Shown: piece by piece, positions 34,730-42,826 of the stretch
How the letters are laid out: every line of letters starts with the position of its first letter
How positions within the stretch are numbered: position 1 is the first letter of the stretch
Source of the DNA: Brevibacterium sp. W7.2
Lineage (GTDB): Bacteria; Actinomycetota; Actinomycetes; Actinomycetales; Brevibacteriaceae
DNA length: 64,000 nt
Assembly (NCBI RefSeq): GCF_018137945.1
Contig: NZ_CP073089.1
Span: 1 to 64,000, forward strand
Reading direction: 5' to 3'
Position numbers and translations under genes: made by a program
The notes under the pieces: generated by a model
What the model was told of the DNA's origin: nothing
The model's database searches: none
What the model saw: the letters and a program-made list of their open reading frames with translations, nothing else

Positions 34730-35352
34730 ACGTCGGCGGAGTCCCCGCGATCATCCGCGGGCATGGATCCGGCGCTGCCACCGGGCTCGCCCTCGATGAC
34801 GGCACCGGAACTGAGCTCCGCCTCGGCGGTCTGACCGGGACCGAGGACATGGAGAACCTCACGGTCATGCGCGAGCAGATAGTCGGCGATGATGCGCCGA
34901 TGACAGCGCCACCACACGGCTTCCGAGCACATCACCGCGCACCGCCGCTCATCGCCCCAGTCCAGCAGCACGGCGATGTCGGCGGCGAACTCCGCGCCGA
35001 GGGCGTGATCGGCATAGTTGTGGAAGCTGCGGTTCTCCCACCACGCGTTGACCTCAAACGGCACGTCCCGGCTGACGGGTCGCCGCCCGGTGAGACCGTC
35101 GAGCCGGCGCAGCTCGATGCCGACCGCGGCCAGCGCATCGCCGAGCACATCCTCGTTGAACTGCGGATTCGCGTTCGACCCGGGCAGCTTGCGGACGTCG
35201 ACGACCACCTCGGCGCCGGAGTCGCGGAGCAGGTCGATGAACTCCTTCAGGGAGCGGTTCGAATGGCCGATCGTGAGGAAGTCCGGCACCGAGGCGGGCC
35301 CGCCGCGGGCGGGCTGGTGGGCGATCTCCCGGTCCGGCTCGTCGGCGGTCAT
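34705..35352 (-). CDS. DUF488 domain protein
   Basis: 215 aa. Characteristic features: TIGHSNRSLKEFIDLL, VVVDVRKLPGSNANPQF, and later MCSEAVWWRCHRRIIADYL with the conserved CSE...CHR pattern. The family is widespread and uncharacterised, sometimes linked to nucleic-acid or stress functions. ATG 35352 overlaps the stop of the DUF2945 gene by 4 bp, so the two are coupled. Confidence 0.88.
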   Translation of the reverse strand: MTADEPDREIAHQPARGGPASVPDFLTIGHSNRSLKEFIDLLRDSGAEVVVDVRKLPGSNANPQFNEDVLGDALAAVGIELRRLDGLTGRRPVSRDVPFEVNAWWENRSFHNYADHALGAEFAADIAVLLDWGDERRCAVMCSEAVWWRCHRRIIADYLLAHDREVLHVLGPGQTAEAELSSGAVIEGEPGGSAGSMPADDRGDSADVRITYPEQ

Positions 35353-35567
35353 TCGTCGTCGATGAGGCGGAGCGCGCTGCCCTTGTGCGCGGCGATGTGA
35401 TCGGTCCTGTCGCTCCTGATCTCGTACTGCGGGTCGGCCTCCGAGGCGCGGTGGGTGTGGCCCTTGTAGTCGAAGTCCGAGGTGTGGACCCTGATGATGT
35501 GGCCGGAGACCTCGCCGGCCTCGGAGTTCCACCCGACGTGATCGCCGACGGAGAATTCGTGTGCCAT
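35349..35567 (-). CDS. DUF2945 (Tudor-like, HVA1 type) small protein
   Basis: 72 aa. Sequence FSVGDHVGWNSEAGEVSGHI followed by IRVHTSDFDYKGHTHRAS and ending in HKGSALRLI is the DUF2945 pattern, a small beta-barrel of unknown role. AAGGAG upstream of the ATG. Between a 48-residue frame and the DUF488 gene in one minus-strand unit. Confidence 0.88.
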   Translation of the reverse strand: MAHEFSVGDHVGWNSEAGEVSGHIIRVHTSDFDYKGHTHRASEADPQYEIRSDRTDHIAAHKGSALRLIDDE

Positions 35568-35578
35568 GTCGATCTCCT

Positions 35579-35725
35579 TCAGAAGCCGATGCGCTCAGCC
35601 GGGGGGAACCGGGTGCAGACGACGCTTTCGTTGAGCGGGGCCGGCTCGAGGCAACTCGGAACGCCCTCGTCGAAGACGAGGAGGAGCGCTGTGTCCCTCT
35701 CGAGGTCGGTCAGTGCTCGGATCAT
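35579..35725 (-). CDS. Small protein of 48 residues, unrecognised
   Basis: Reads MIRALTDLERDTALLLVFDE, then GVPSCLEPAPLNESVV, then CTRFPPAERIGF. GGAGG lies just upstream of the ATG, and TACCGT lies exactly 6 nt before it. The stop is 11 bp upstream of the DUF2945 start, and the next ribosome-binding site AAGGAG follows directly. These features support a real first gene of the DUF2945-DUF488 unit. I recognise no family. Confidence 0.5.
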   Translation of the reverse strand: MIRALTDLERDTALLLVFDEGVPSCLEPAPLNESVVCTRFPPAERIGF

Positions 35726-35859
35726 GCCTCCACGGTACTCCGGCCGGCCGCAGCACTCACAGGGGCTGCACGCGGCAGGGCGCGTTCCCAGGCGCAGTCC
35801 AGCCGGTCGGCATCGAACCTGCGCCGAGGTTCGCTAAAGTCAGTGCCCAGGGGGTAACA

Positions 35860-37158
35860 ATGACGATCGAGAGAACCGAGCCGGTGCCGCGCTTCGACGG
35901 CCCGAACGAACTCACACCCGAGGACCGGGAACGGGCCAGGGGCCTGCGGAAGATGCGCACGCTGGCGCTCTCACTGCTCATCCTCGCGACCCTCATCTTC
36001 CTCGCCACGAACCTCTTCACCGATCTGTCCGGCGTCTGGGGATTCGTCGCCCGCGGCGCCGAGGCCGCGATGATCGGCGCGATCGCCGACTGGTTCGCCG
36101 TCACCGCCCTCTTCCGGCATCCCCTGGGCCTGCCGATCCCGCACACCGCGATCATCCCCCGGAAGAAGGACGCTCTGGGAGCGAGCCTCTCCGCCTTCGT
36201 CGCAGCGAACTTCCTCCACGCCGAGGCGGTGTCGACGAAGATCCGCTCCGCCCACGTCGCACAGCGCGCCGGCGAGTGGCTGAGCAAGGCCGCCAACCGC
36301 GACCTCGTCGTCGACCGGGCCGCCGCCGGTCTCGAATACGTCCTCTCCCGCATCGACGACAAGTCGATCGTCGCCCTGACGAAGAACGTCATCCTCCCGC
36401 GCCTCATCGCCACCCGGAAGTCTCCGGTGCTCGGCAAGCTGCTGCGCCAGATCGTCCTCGACGGCGCCCACCACAAGCTCGTCGACCTCGTCGTCGCCGA
36501 GGCGTACACATGGCTGAGCGACAACCCGCAGGTCATCGACGAGATCGTCCACAACCGCGCCCCGTCGTGGGTGCCCGACTTCGTCAACGAACAGCTCGCG
36601 AACCGCCTGCAGCGCGAGATCCTCGGCTGGCTCGTCGACGTCCGCGACAACCCTTACCACAAGGCCCGCCAGGCCCTCGACGCGTGGCTCGTCGACCTCT
36701 CCACCGACCTGTCGACCGACACCCCGCTGGCCGACAAGGCCGAGGACATCATCAACGACCTCCTCACCCAGGACGGCGTCGTCGACTCCGTCCTCGAGAT
36801 CTGGACCTCGCTCAAGCAGCTCCTGCGCGAGGCGATCATCGAACCCGACGGTGAAGTGCGCGGCCGCATCGCCGACCTCATCGGAGAATTCGCCCAGCGC
36901 CTCCAGACGGACACGGAGTTCGCTGAGACGATCGACGACCGCGTGGCCACGACCGCCGGCGACCTCGCCGAGAGCTTCGGACCCGAGATCGCCAGCGTCA
37001 TCTCCGACACCATCGAACGCTGGGACGCGAAGGAGGCCGCCGACCGCATCGAGCTCTACGTCGGCCGCGACCTCCAGTACATCCGCATCAACGGCACCGT
37101 CATCGGCGCCCTCGTCGGCATCCTCCTCCACACGGTCATCGTCCTCATACCCGGGTGA
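35860..37158 (+). CDS. DUF445 family membrane-anchored protein
   Basis: 432 aa. Membrane helix near residues 35-55 (LALSLLILATLIFLATNLF), then the family marker EAAMIGAIADWFAVTALFRHP and IPHTAIIPRKKD, a long amphipathic helical body, and a C-terminal helix (IGALVGILLHTVIVLIPG). Resembles E. coli YjiN. Function unknown. The ATG follows a weak GGGGG; the preceding 134 bp hold no gene. Confidence 0.85.
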   Translation: MTIERTEPVPRFDGPNELTPEDRERARGLRKMRTLALSLLILATLIFLATNLFTDLSGVWGFVARGAEAAMIGAIADWFAVTALFRHPLGLPIPHTAIIPRKKDALGASLSAFVAANFLHAEAVSTKIRSAHVAQRAGEWLSKAANRDLVVDRAAAGLEYVLSRIDDKSIVALTKNVILPRLIATRKSPVLGKLLRQIVLDGAHHKLVDLVVAEAYTWLSDNPQVIDEIVHNRAPSWVPDFVNEQLANRLQREILGWLVDVRDNPYHKARQALDAWLVDLSTDLSTDTPLADKAEDIINDLLTQDGVVDSVLEIWTSLKQLLREAIIEPDGEVRGRIADLIGEFAQRLQTDTEFAETIDDRVATTAGDLAESFGPEIASVISDTIERWDAKEAADRIELYVGRDLQYIRINGTVIGALVGILLHTVIVLIPG

Positions 37159-37167
37159 GGGGTCACC

Positions 37168-38229
37168 TCACGCCTCGGCGCGGCCGCCCGTGTCACCGCG
37201 CGTCCGCGCCCGGCGCCTGCCGACGTACCCGACGACGAGGACGACGGCGATGCCGACGACGGCCCCGAGCAGCGTCTCGACCCCGCGGTCGATGATGAGC
37301 GTCGACCGCGGGATCGGATGCGCGAGCTGCGTCATGAGTAGGATCATCGGTGTGAAGAACGTCAGCGCGAACCCGTAGTTGCGCATCATCAGGTACTCGG
37401 TGGGGAACTGCAGGAGGATGACCGGGATCGCCAGCCACAGCGGTGACGGGTCCGGCCAGAGGATGAGCGCGGTGACGATGAGCCCGGAGAACGTCCCGAG
37501 CACCCGGTGCACGCCGCGGGCGATGCGGCCCGGCAGCTCCGCGGCGGCCAGGGGCACCGCTGCCGACGCCATCGCCCAGTACGCATGGTCGAGACCGATG
37601 AGCACCCCGATGAGACCCGCCGAGGCGACCGCCACCGCATACGTGGCCGCATGCCTGAGCATGGCGAGAGCGTGGGGACCGCGGAACGGGGTGATCATCC
37701 GTCGGGACCCCGCCCGCCACGTCCGCGTGCGGAACCATCCGAGGAAGCCCAGGGTGATCGCGAAGGCCGCCGCGAGGACGCTGATCCCGATGGGGATCCA
37801 CGGCGGTGCGAGCGGTTCGACCGAGGCGCACGCCCCGAGGGCGAAGATGCCGAAGAACGGTCCCCCCGGACGCATCCGCGCGCGGTCGGCGATGATCGAC
37901 CCGACGGCGGCGAAGAACGCCTCGATCGCGATGAGGGCGAAGACCGGGGTGTCGAGCATCGCGAGCATGACGCCGATGACGACACCCGAGAGCAGCAGCA
38001 CTGCGGCCTGCAGCTGGTGGATGAGGCGCAGCTGGTGCGCCTCACCGCGACCGTACATCCCGCAGAACGCCCCGAAGACCGCGTAGATGATGAACTGCTC
38101 GTACCCGAGGAGAAGGAGGACGAGGGAGGGAATCGCCACGCCGAGACCGACCCTGAGCGGTGCCCGCCGATCGTCGTCGGTGGGTTCGAGACGCAGGGTC
38201 CCGCGGATGTACTCGGCGATCCTCTTCAT
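37168..38229 (-). CDS. FUSC-family membrane protein (aromatic acid exporter-like)
   Basis: 353 aa with two sets of hydrophobic helices, the layout of FUSC/AaeB proteins that may export aromatic or phenolic compounds. Markers: YAVFGAFCGMYGRGEAHQLR and GLDHAYWAMASAAVPLAA. The ATG at 38229 begins MKRIAEYIRG. The C-terminal end is basic. Convergent with the DUF445 gene (9 bp apart). Confidence 0.8.
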   Translation of the reverse strand: MKRIAEYIRGTLRLEPTDDDRRAPLRVGLGVAIPSLVLLLLGYEQFIIYAVFGAFCGMYGRGEAHQLRLIHQLQAAVLLLSGVVIGVMLAMLDTPVFALIAIEAFFAAVGSIIADRARMRPGGPFFGIFALGACASVEPLAPPWIPIGISVLAAAFAITLGFLGWFRTRTWRAGSRRMITPFRGPHALAMLRHAATYAVAVASAGLIGVLIGLDHAYWAMASAAVPLAAAELPGRIARGVHRVLGTFSGLIVTALILWPDPSPLWLAIPVILLQFPTEYLMMRNYGFALTFFTPMILLMTQLAHPIPRSTLIIDRGVETLLGAVVGIAVVLVVGYVGRRRARTRGDTGGRAEA

Positions 38230-38303
38230 GGCCGTGCAGCGGTCGGCGCGACCACCGCGCCTGCCCGGGTCGTCGGGCCGGCGCCGGGCACGCGGAACCG
38301 CGG

Positions 38304-38693
38304 TCAGTCCTCCTGGTGAATGAGCTGAACGAGATTGCCCACCGTGTCGTTGAGAACCGCGGTGGTGATCGGTCCCATCGACAAGGGCTTCTGTGTGAAC
38401 TCTACTCCGAGGGCGCTGAGGCGCTGGTATTCGGCCTCGACGTCGTCGACGGCGAACTGGTTGATCGGGATCCCGTCGGCCATGAGCGCTGCCGTGTAGT
38501 CCCCGGCCGCCGGATGACCCTTCGGTTCGAGGACGATCTCCACTCCCTCCGGATCCTCGGGCGAGACGACGGTGAGCCACCGCGCGTCTCCGACGGGAAC
38601 GTCGAACTTCAGCCGGAATCCGAGCTTGTCGGTGTAGAAGTCGAGCGCGCGCGCCTGGTCGTCAACGGGAATGCTGATCCACTGGGCCTTCAT
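38304..38693 (-). CDS. VOC-family (glyoxalase-like) protein
   Basis: 129 aa with the paired beta-alpha-beta-beta-beta pattern of the glyoxalase/bleomycin-resistance fold: WISIPVDDQARALDFYTDKL in the first half and NQFAVDDVEAEYQRLSALGV in the second. Substrate unknown. Starts 12 bp after the ArsR gene, so the two form one operon. Confidence 0.88.
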   Translation of the reverse strand: MKAQWISIPVDDQARALDFYTDKLGFRLKFDVPVGDARWLTVVSPEDPEGVEIVLEPKGHPAAGDYTAALMADGIPINQFAVDDVEAEYQRLSALGVEFTQKPLSMGPITTAVLNDTVGNLVQLIHQED

Positions 38694-38705
38694 GACGGTG
38701 TCTCC

Positions 38706-39035
38706 TTACTCAGGCGGTGCCTGGGGTGATGCGGGTGGGTCGGTGTCCGGTGGTCGGGCGTCTCGCGTCCCGCCGGTCCAGCGATCGAACGCTGTGCGCA
38801 GCGGCGCGGGATCGAGTGTGTGGTACTTGTAGCGCCCCTCGCGGCGGGTGACGACGAGACCGGCGGATTCGAGCACCTCGAGGTGTTGGGACACCGCTTG
38901 GCGTGAGAGCCCGAGACCATGCCGATTGGCCAGACGCGAGCAGATCTCGAAGAGAGTCTGATCATCGCGTTCGGCGAGTTCGTCGAGGATCGTCCGCCTG
39001 GTCGGGTCGGCGATCGCCTTGAAGAGGTCGGCCAC
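38706..39035 (-). CDS. ArsR-family winged-helix repressor
   Basis: 109 aa from GTG 39035. Sequence ADLFKAIADPTRRTILDELA, then LSRQAVSQHLEVLESAGLVV and REGRYKYHTLDPAPL, without cysteine metal-site motifs, so the metal-independent subgroup that often regulates VOC genes. A -10 TATGGT lies exactly 6 nt before the GTG and a -35 TTGACA 18 bp further, with no ribosome-binding site: leaderless. A longer start at ATG 39071 would overlap its own promoter. Confidence 0.88.
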   Translation of the reverse strand: MADLFKAIADPTRRTILDELAERDDQTLFEICSRLANRHGLGLSRQAVSQHLEVLESAGLVVTRREGRYKYHTLDPAPLRTAFDRWTGGTRDARPPDTDPPASPQAPPE

Positions 39036-39041
39036 ACCGAC

Positions 39042-39071
39042 ACCATAGGCAAGTACTGACTTGCATGTCAA
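39042..39071 (-). promoter_or_regulatory. Promoter and putative operator of arsR-VOC
   Basis: On the minus strand TTGACA (39066-39071), 18-bp spacer, TATGGT (39042-39047). The spacer contains the perfect inverted repeat GCAAGT-ACTG-ACTTGC at 39049-39064, ideally placed for autorepression. Confidence 0.7.
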
Positions 39072-39184
39072 TGGACGCAGGTCACATTCGGTCGCGATTT
39101 CCCTCCGCGACTCTCGGGTTTTCCTCGCGCCAGTCGTGGGAGGACTGCATGGCCGCTGGCAGCGGCCTGCGAAAGCATTGAGTC

Positions 39185-39913
39185 ATGACCACAACACACA
39201 TGCCTGCGATCATCACGGCCTCCTCTGTCACCAAGCACTACAACCAGACCTACGCCCTTGCCGGCGTCGACCTCACGATCGGCCTCGGCGAGTCCCTGGC
39301 GATCATGGGACCCTCCGGTTCCGGCAAGACGACCCTGCTCCACTGCCTCGCCGGCATCCTCCGTCCCGACGAGGGCCACATCCGTCTCCTGCCCACCGAC
39401 CGCAGCGCCGCCGCGGACATCACCTCGCTCAAGGAGGCCGGCCGCACCGCGCTGCGCCGGGAGGTCTTCGGGTTCGTCTTCCAACAGGGTCTGCTCCTGC
39501 CCGAGCTCTCCGCCGAGGACAACGTCGCGCTCGCCGCGATGCTCGCCGGAATGAACCGCGCCGAGGCGACGAGGCACGCTCGTGCGTGGCTCCAGCGCCT
39601 CGGCCTCGCCGAGCACCTCACCAAGCGCATCGGCCAGCTCTCCGGCGGACAGGCCCAGCGCGTGGCCATCGCCCGCTCGCAGGTCACCCAGCCCGTCGTC
39701 ACCTTCGCCGACGAGCCGACCGGCGCGCTCGACTCCCGCACCTCGACCGAGGTCCTCTCCGAACTGCTCGCCTCGACGACCGGGCGCGGTTCGACGCTCG
39801 TCGTCGTCACCCACGACGAGAACGTCGCCGCCCGCTGCTCCCGCGTCGTCCGCCTCGCCGACGGCCGCATCGTCTCCGACTCCGCCGCGCAGTATGCGGC
39901 GAACAACGGGTGA
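39185..39913 (+). CDS. ABC transporter ATP-binding protein (MacB/LolD type)
   Basis: 242 aa ATPase. Walker A GPSGSGKTT, Q-loop FVFQQGLLLPELSA, signature LSGGQAQRVAIAR, Walker B VTFADEPTGALD and H-loop VVTHDENVA. Sequence type belongs with ATPases that drive FtsX-like permeases. Followed directly by two such permeases, so the three form one transporter operon, divergent from arsR-VOC. Cargo unknown. Confidence 0.92.
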   Translation: MTTTHMPAIITASSVTKHYNQTYALAGVDLTIGLGESLAIMGPSGSGKTTLLHCLAGILRPDEGHIRLLPTDRSAAADITSLKEAGRTALRREVFGFVFQQGLLLPELSAEDNVALAAMLAGMNRAEATRHARAWLQRLGLAEHLTKRIGQLSGGQAQRVAIARSQVTQPVVTFADEPTGALDSRTSTEVLSELLASTTGRGSTLVVVTHDENVAARCSRVVRLADGRIVSDSAAQYAANNG

Positions 39914-39921
39914 GGCCGATC

Positions 39922-41277
39922 ATGAAGGTCCTCCCACTCGTCCTGTCGAAGCAGACGTTCACGTCCCCGACCGCGCGCCTCGTCGCGATCGCGTTCTTCG
40001 CCTGCTCCACCCTCTTCCTCACCGTCGCCGCCGGTGCGTGGGCGTTCAACGACCGCCCCGATGTGCCCCGCTACGCCGAGGTGGTCGACCTCTACCGGAT
40101 GCTCGCGATCCTCGCCACGGTCTTCCTCGTCGTGCCGGCGATCAGCCTCGGCGTCGCCTCGGCGAAGCTCAGCGCCCGACGCCAGGATGAGCGCCTCTCC
40201 ACGCTCTCCCTCCTCGGCGCCTCGAAGGGCACCGTCCGGCTCGTCGCGGTCGCCGAACCCTTCATCCCCGCTGCCGCCGGGATCCTCGCCGGCATCGTCG
40301 GATACCTCGCTCTCGCCTACCCGCTGAGCCTCATCGTCTTCACCGGCGTGCCGCTGGGCTACTCCGCCCTCCTCATGCCCCTCTGGCTGCTCGCCGGGGT
40401 CGTCGCCGCTCTCCTCCTCATCTGCCTCCTCGCCGCACTGGTCGGTCTGCGGAAGGTCATCGTCTCGCCCCTCGGCGTGCGGACGCGGTCGCTCGGGCGG
40501 AAGTTCCCCCTCCTGCGCATCATCGCCGTCGTCGTCCTCGCCATCGGCATGGTCGCCGCCCTCGTCTTCTCCCTCCAGGACGGACAGTCGCAGCGCACCG
40601 CGATCATCGCGAGCATCCTCACGATCGGCGTCGCCCTCCTCCTCATCAACGTCCTCGGCGTCCTCGTCATGCGGGTCCACGCCTGGATGAGCGGCAAGAC
40701 GGCGCGGCGCCCGGCCGGCATGCTCTCCGCGGCGATGATCGCCGACGCCCCCGCACAGTACTGGCGGAGGGTCGCCGGGCTCGCCCTCATCACGTTCATC
40801 GCCGTCGTCGGCGGCACCGGGGCGGCGATGATGCGCGGCAGCGGCGACGAGATGAGCGCGGCCGAACGCGAGCTCATGGGACCGCTGCAGTACACCGGCG
40901 ACGACGTCTTCACCGGCCTCATCCTCACCCTGGCGATCGCCTTCGTCCTCATCGTCGTGTCCGCGACGATCAATCAGGCCGCGGACATCCTCGACCGCGC
41001 CTCGACCTACCGGGAGCTCCACGCCGCCGGCATGTCACCGGCGATGATGCACGGGGTCACCGTGCGCGCCGTGATGTCCCCGATCGTGCTTGTCACCCTC
41101 GTCTCGCTCGTCCTCGGCGGACTTCTCGCGATCGCCATGGCCTCGGCGAACGACCTCGGTGATCCGATGACCATCGCCGTCGTCGCCTCCGTCCTCCTCG
41201 GCGGCATCGCGATGGTGTGGCTGGGACTGCAGTTCACCCGTCCGCTCGTCCGGCGCGTCACCGCGGTGACCGCCTGA
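39922..41277 (+). CDS. FtsX-like ABC permease, first of pair
   Basis: 451 aa with about 10 helices. Starts MKVLPLVLSKQTFTSPTARL; includes LSARRQDERLSTLSLLGASK, the cytoplasmic element shared with the second permease. ATG 39922; an in-frame GTG at 39910 overlaps the ATPase stop, so translation is coupled. Aligns along its length with the next gene. Confidence 0.85.
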   Translation: MKVLPLVLSKQTFTSPTARLVAIAFFACSTLFLTVAAGAWAFNDRPDVPRYAEVVDLYRMLAILATVFLVVPAISLGVASAKLSARRQDERLSTLSLLGASKGTVRLVAVAEPFIPAAAGILAGIVGYLALAYPLSLIVFTGVPLGYSALLMPLWLLAGVVAALLLICLLAALVGLRKVIVSPLGVRTRSLGRKFPLLRIIAVVVLAIGMVAALVFSLQDGQSQRTAIIASILTIGVALLLINVLGVLVMRVHAWMSGKTARRPAGMLSAAMIADAPAQYWRRVAGLALITFIAVVGGTGAAMMRGSGDEMSAAERELMGPLQYTGDDVFTGLILTLAIAFVLIVVSATINQAADILDRASTYRELHAAGMSPAMMHGVTVRAVMSPIVLVTLVSLVLGGLLAIAMASANDLGDPMTIAVVASVLLGGIAMVWLGLQFTRPLVRRVTAVTA

Positions 41278-41303
41278 GGCCCCGCCTCGATCAGGAGTCA
41301 GTG

Positions 41304-42686
41304 ATGTCCGCACCCGCCAGCATCGTCCCCCTCGTCCTCGGTCGCAAGACCGTGACGGCACCGAGCTCGCTGCTCGTCATGAGCTCGTTCTTCGCCTGCG
41401 CGACGCTGTTCCTCACCGTCGCCGCCGGGGCTTGGATGTTCTTCCAGATCCCGCCGAGCACCGATCCGAACACCCAAGGACTCGATGTCGCCTACAAGTT
41501 CTTCGCGGGACTTGCCACGATCCTCCTCGTCATCCCCGCGAGCACCCTGGCCTCCGCCTCGGCGACGCTGTCGGCCAGGCGGCAGGACGAGCGGCTCTCG
41601 ACGATGTCCCTGCTCGGCGCCCAGCGCTCGTCGATCATCGCGATCGCCGTGGCCGAACCGCTCGTGCCCGCCGTCATCGGCATCGTCGCAGGCGTCCTCG
41701 GCTACCTGGGGCTCGCGTGGCCGGTGAGTCACATCCACTTCCTCGGGCAGCCGATCGGGTACGCGAACATGCTCATGCCCCCGCTCCTGCTCGCCGCGGT
41801 CGTCGTCTTCCTCATCCTCGTCTGCGTCGTCTCGGCGCTGCTGGGGCTGCGGAAGGTCGCGATCTCCCCGCTGGGAGTCCGGACGAAGTCGCTCGAGCGG
41901 AAGTTCCCCGTCGCCCGGGTCATCGCGGTCATCGTCGCGATCCTCGTCCTCCCGGTCGTCGTCAGCCTGTCGAAGTCGGCGAGCCTGGGGATGGGGGTGA
42001 TGATCTCGGCGATGCTCGCGGTCTTCGTCATCGGCCTCATCGTCGTCGACCTCCTCGGCGGGCTCTTCGTCCGCTGGTTCGCCCACCTGGCGGGCAAGCG
42101 CGCGCTGACGCCGGCCCGGCTCATCGCCGCCCGGCTCGTCTCCGATGAGCCGAAGCGGTTCTGGCGCCGCGTCTCCGGGGTCGCGATGACGGCGTTCGTC
42201 GCGGCCGTCGGCGGCACGGGCATCGCGCTCATGCAGTTCGCCACGGACATCTCCGACGACCCGAGCGTCGACATGCCGCAGGAGCACCTCACCCTCTACC
42301 AGGACCTGTTCACCGGCGTGCTGCTCGTCATGGGGATCTCGATCGTCCTCATCGCGGTCTCCGCGCTCATCAACCAGGTCGCCGACGTCTACGACCGGGC
42401 CGACACCTTCTCCGACCTCTATGCCGCAGGCATGGACGTCGACACGATGCACGCGGGGATGGTGCGCGCGGTCCTCGGTCCCGTCATCTGGGTGTCGCTG
42501 CTCGCCGGCGGTCTGGGACTCGTCCTCGTGCTCCCGCTGGCCGGGGCGGCCCTGGTGATGAAGCCCGTCACGTTCCTCACGATCCTCGTGTCAGTGGTCG
42601 TCGGTATCGTCGTCATCAGGCAGGGACTCCAGGTGGCGAAGCCGATTCTCGCCGCGGTCGCCACCGCCGGCCGGGCACGGCTGTGA
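41304..42686 (+). CDS. FtsX-like ABC permease, second of pair
   Basis: 460 aa paralogue of the preceding permease: shared blocks FFAC-TLFLTVAAGAW, SARRQDERLSTMSLLGAQ and ISPLGVRTKSLERKFP. The two probably form a heterodimeric channel with the upstream ATPase. CAGGAG precedes the ATG. Confidence 0.85.
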   Translation: MSAPASIVPLVLGRKTVTAPSSLLVMSSFFACATLFLTVAAGAWMFFQIPPSTDPNTQGLDVAYKFFAGLATILLVIPASTLASASATLSARRQDERLSTMSLLGAQRSSIIAIAVAEPLVPAVIGIVAGVLGYLGLAWPVSHIHFLGQPIGYANMLMPPLLLAAVVVFLILVCVVSALLGLRKVAISPLGVRTKSLERKFPVARVIAVIVAILVLPVVVSLSKSASLGMGVMISAMLAVFVIGLIVVDLLGGLFVRWFAHLAGKRALTPARLIAARLVSDEPKRFWRRVSGVAMTAFVAAVGGTGIALMQFATDISDDPSVDMPQEHLTLYQDLFTGVLLVMGISIVLIAVSALINQVADVYDRADTFSDLYAAGMDVDTMHAGMVRAVLGPVIWVSLLAGGLGLVLVLPLAGAALVMKPVTFLTILVSVVVGIVVIRQGLQVAKPILAAVATAGRARL

Positions 42687-42826
42687 CGCTGGGCCGCTGC
42701 GCCGCCTCGGCGAGATCGGGGCGGCACCGGCGGTGACGTGAATCGCTGTCGGGTCCGCGCGCGGCACGGGTAAAGTGGGATGGCACTGCACCCGGGCCGG
42801 GCAGGCGTAGGCACAGAGGAGGAGAC

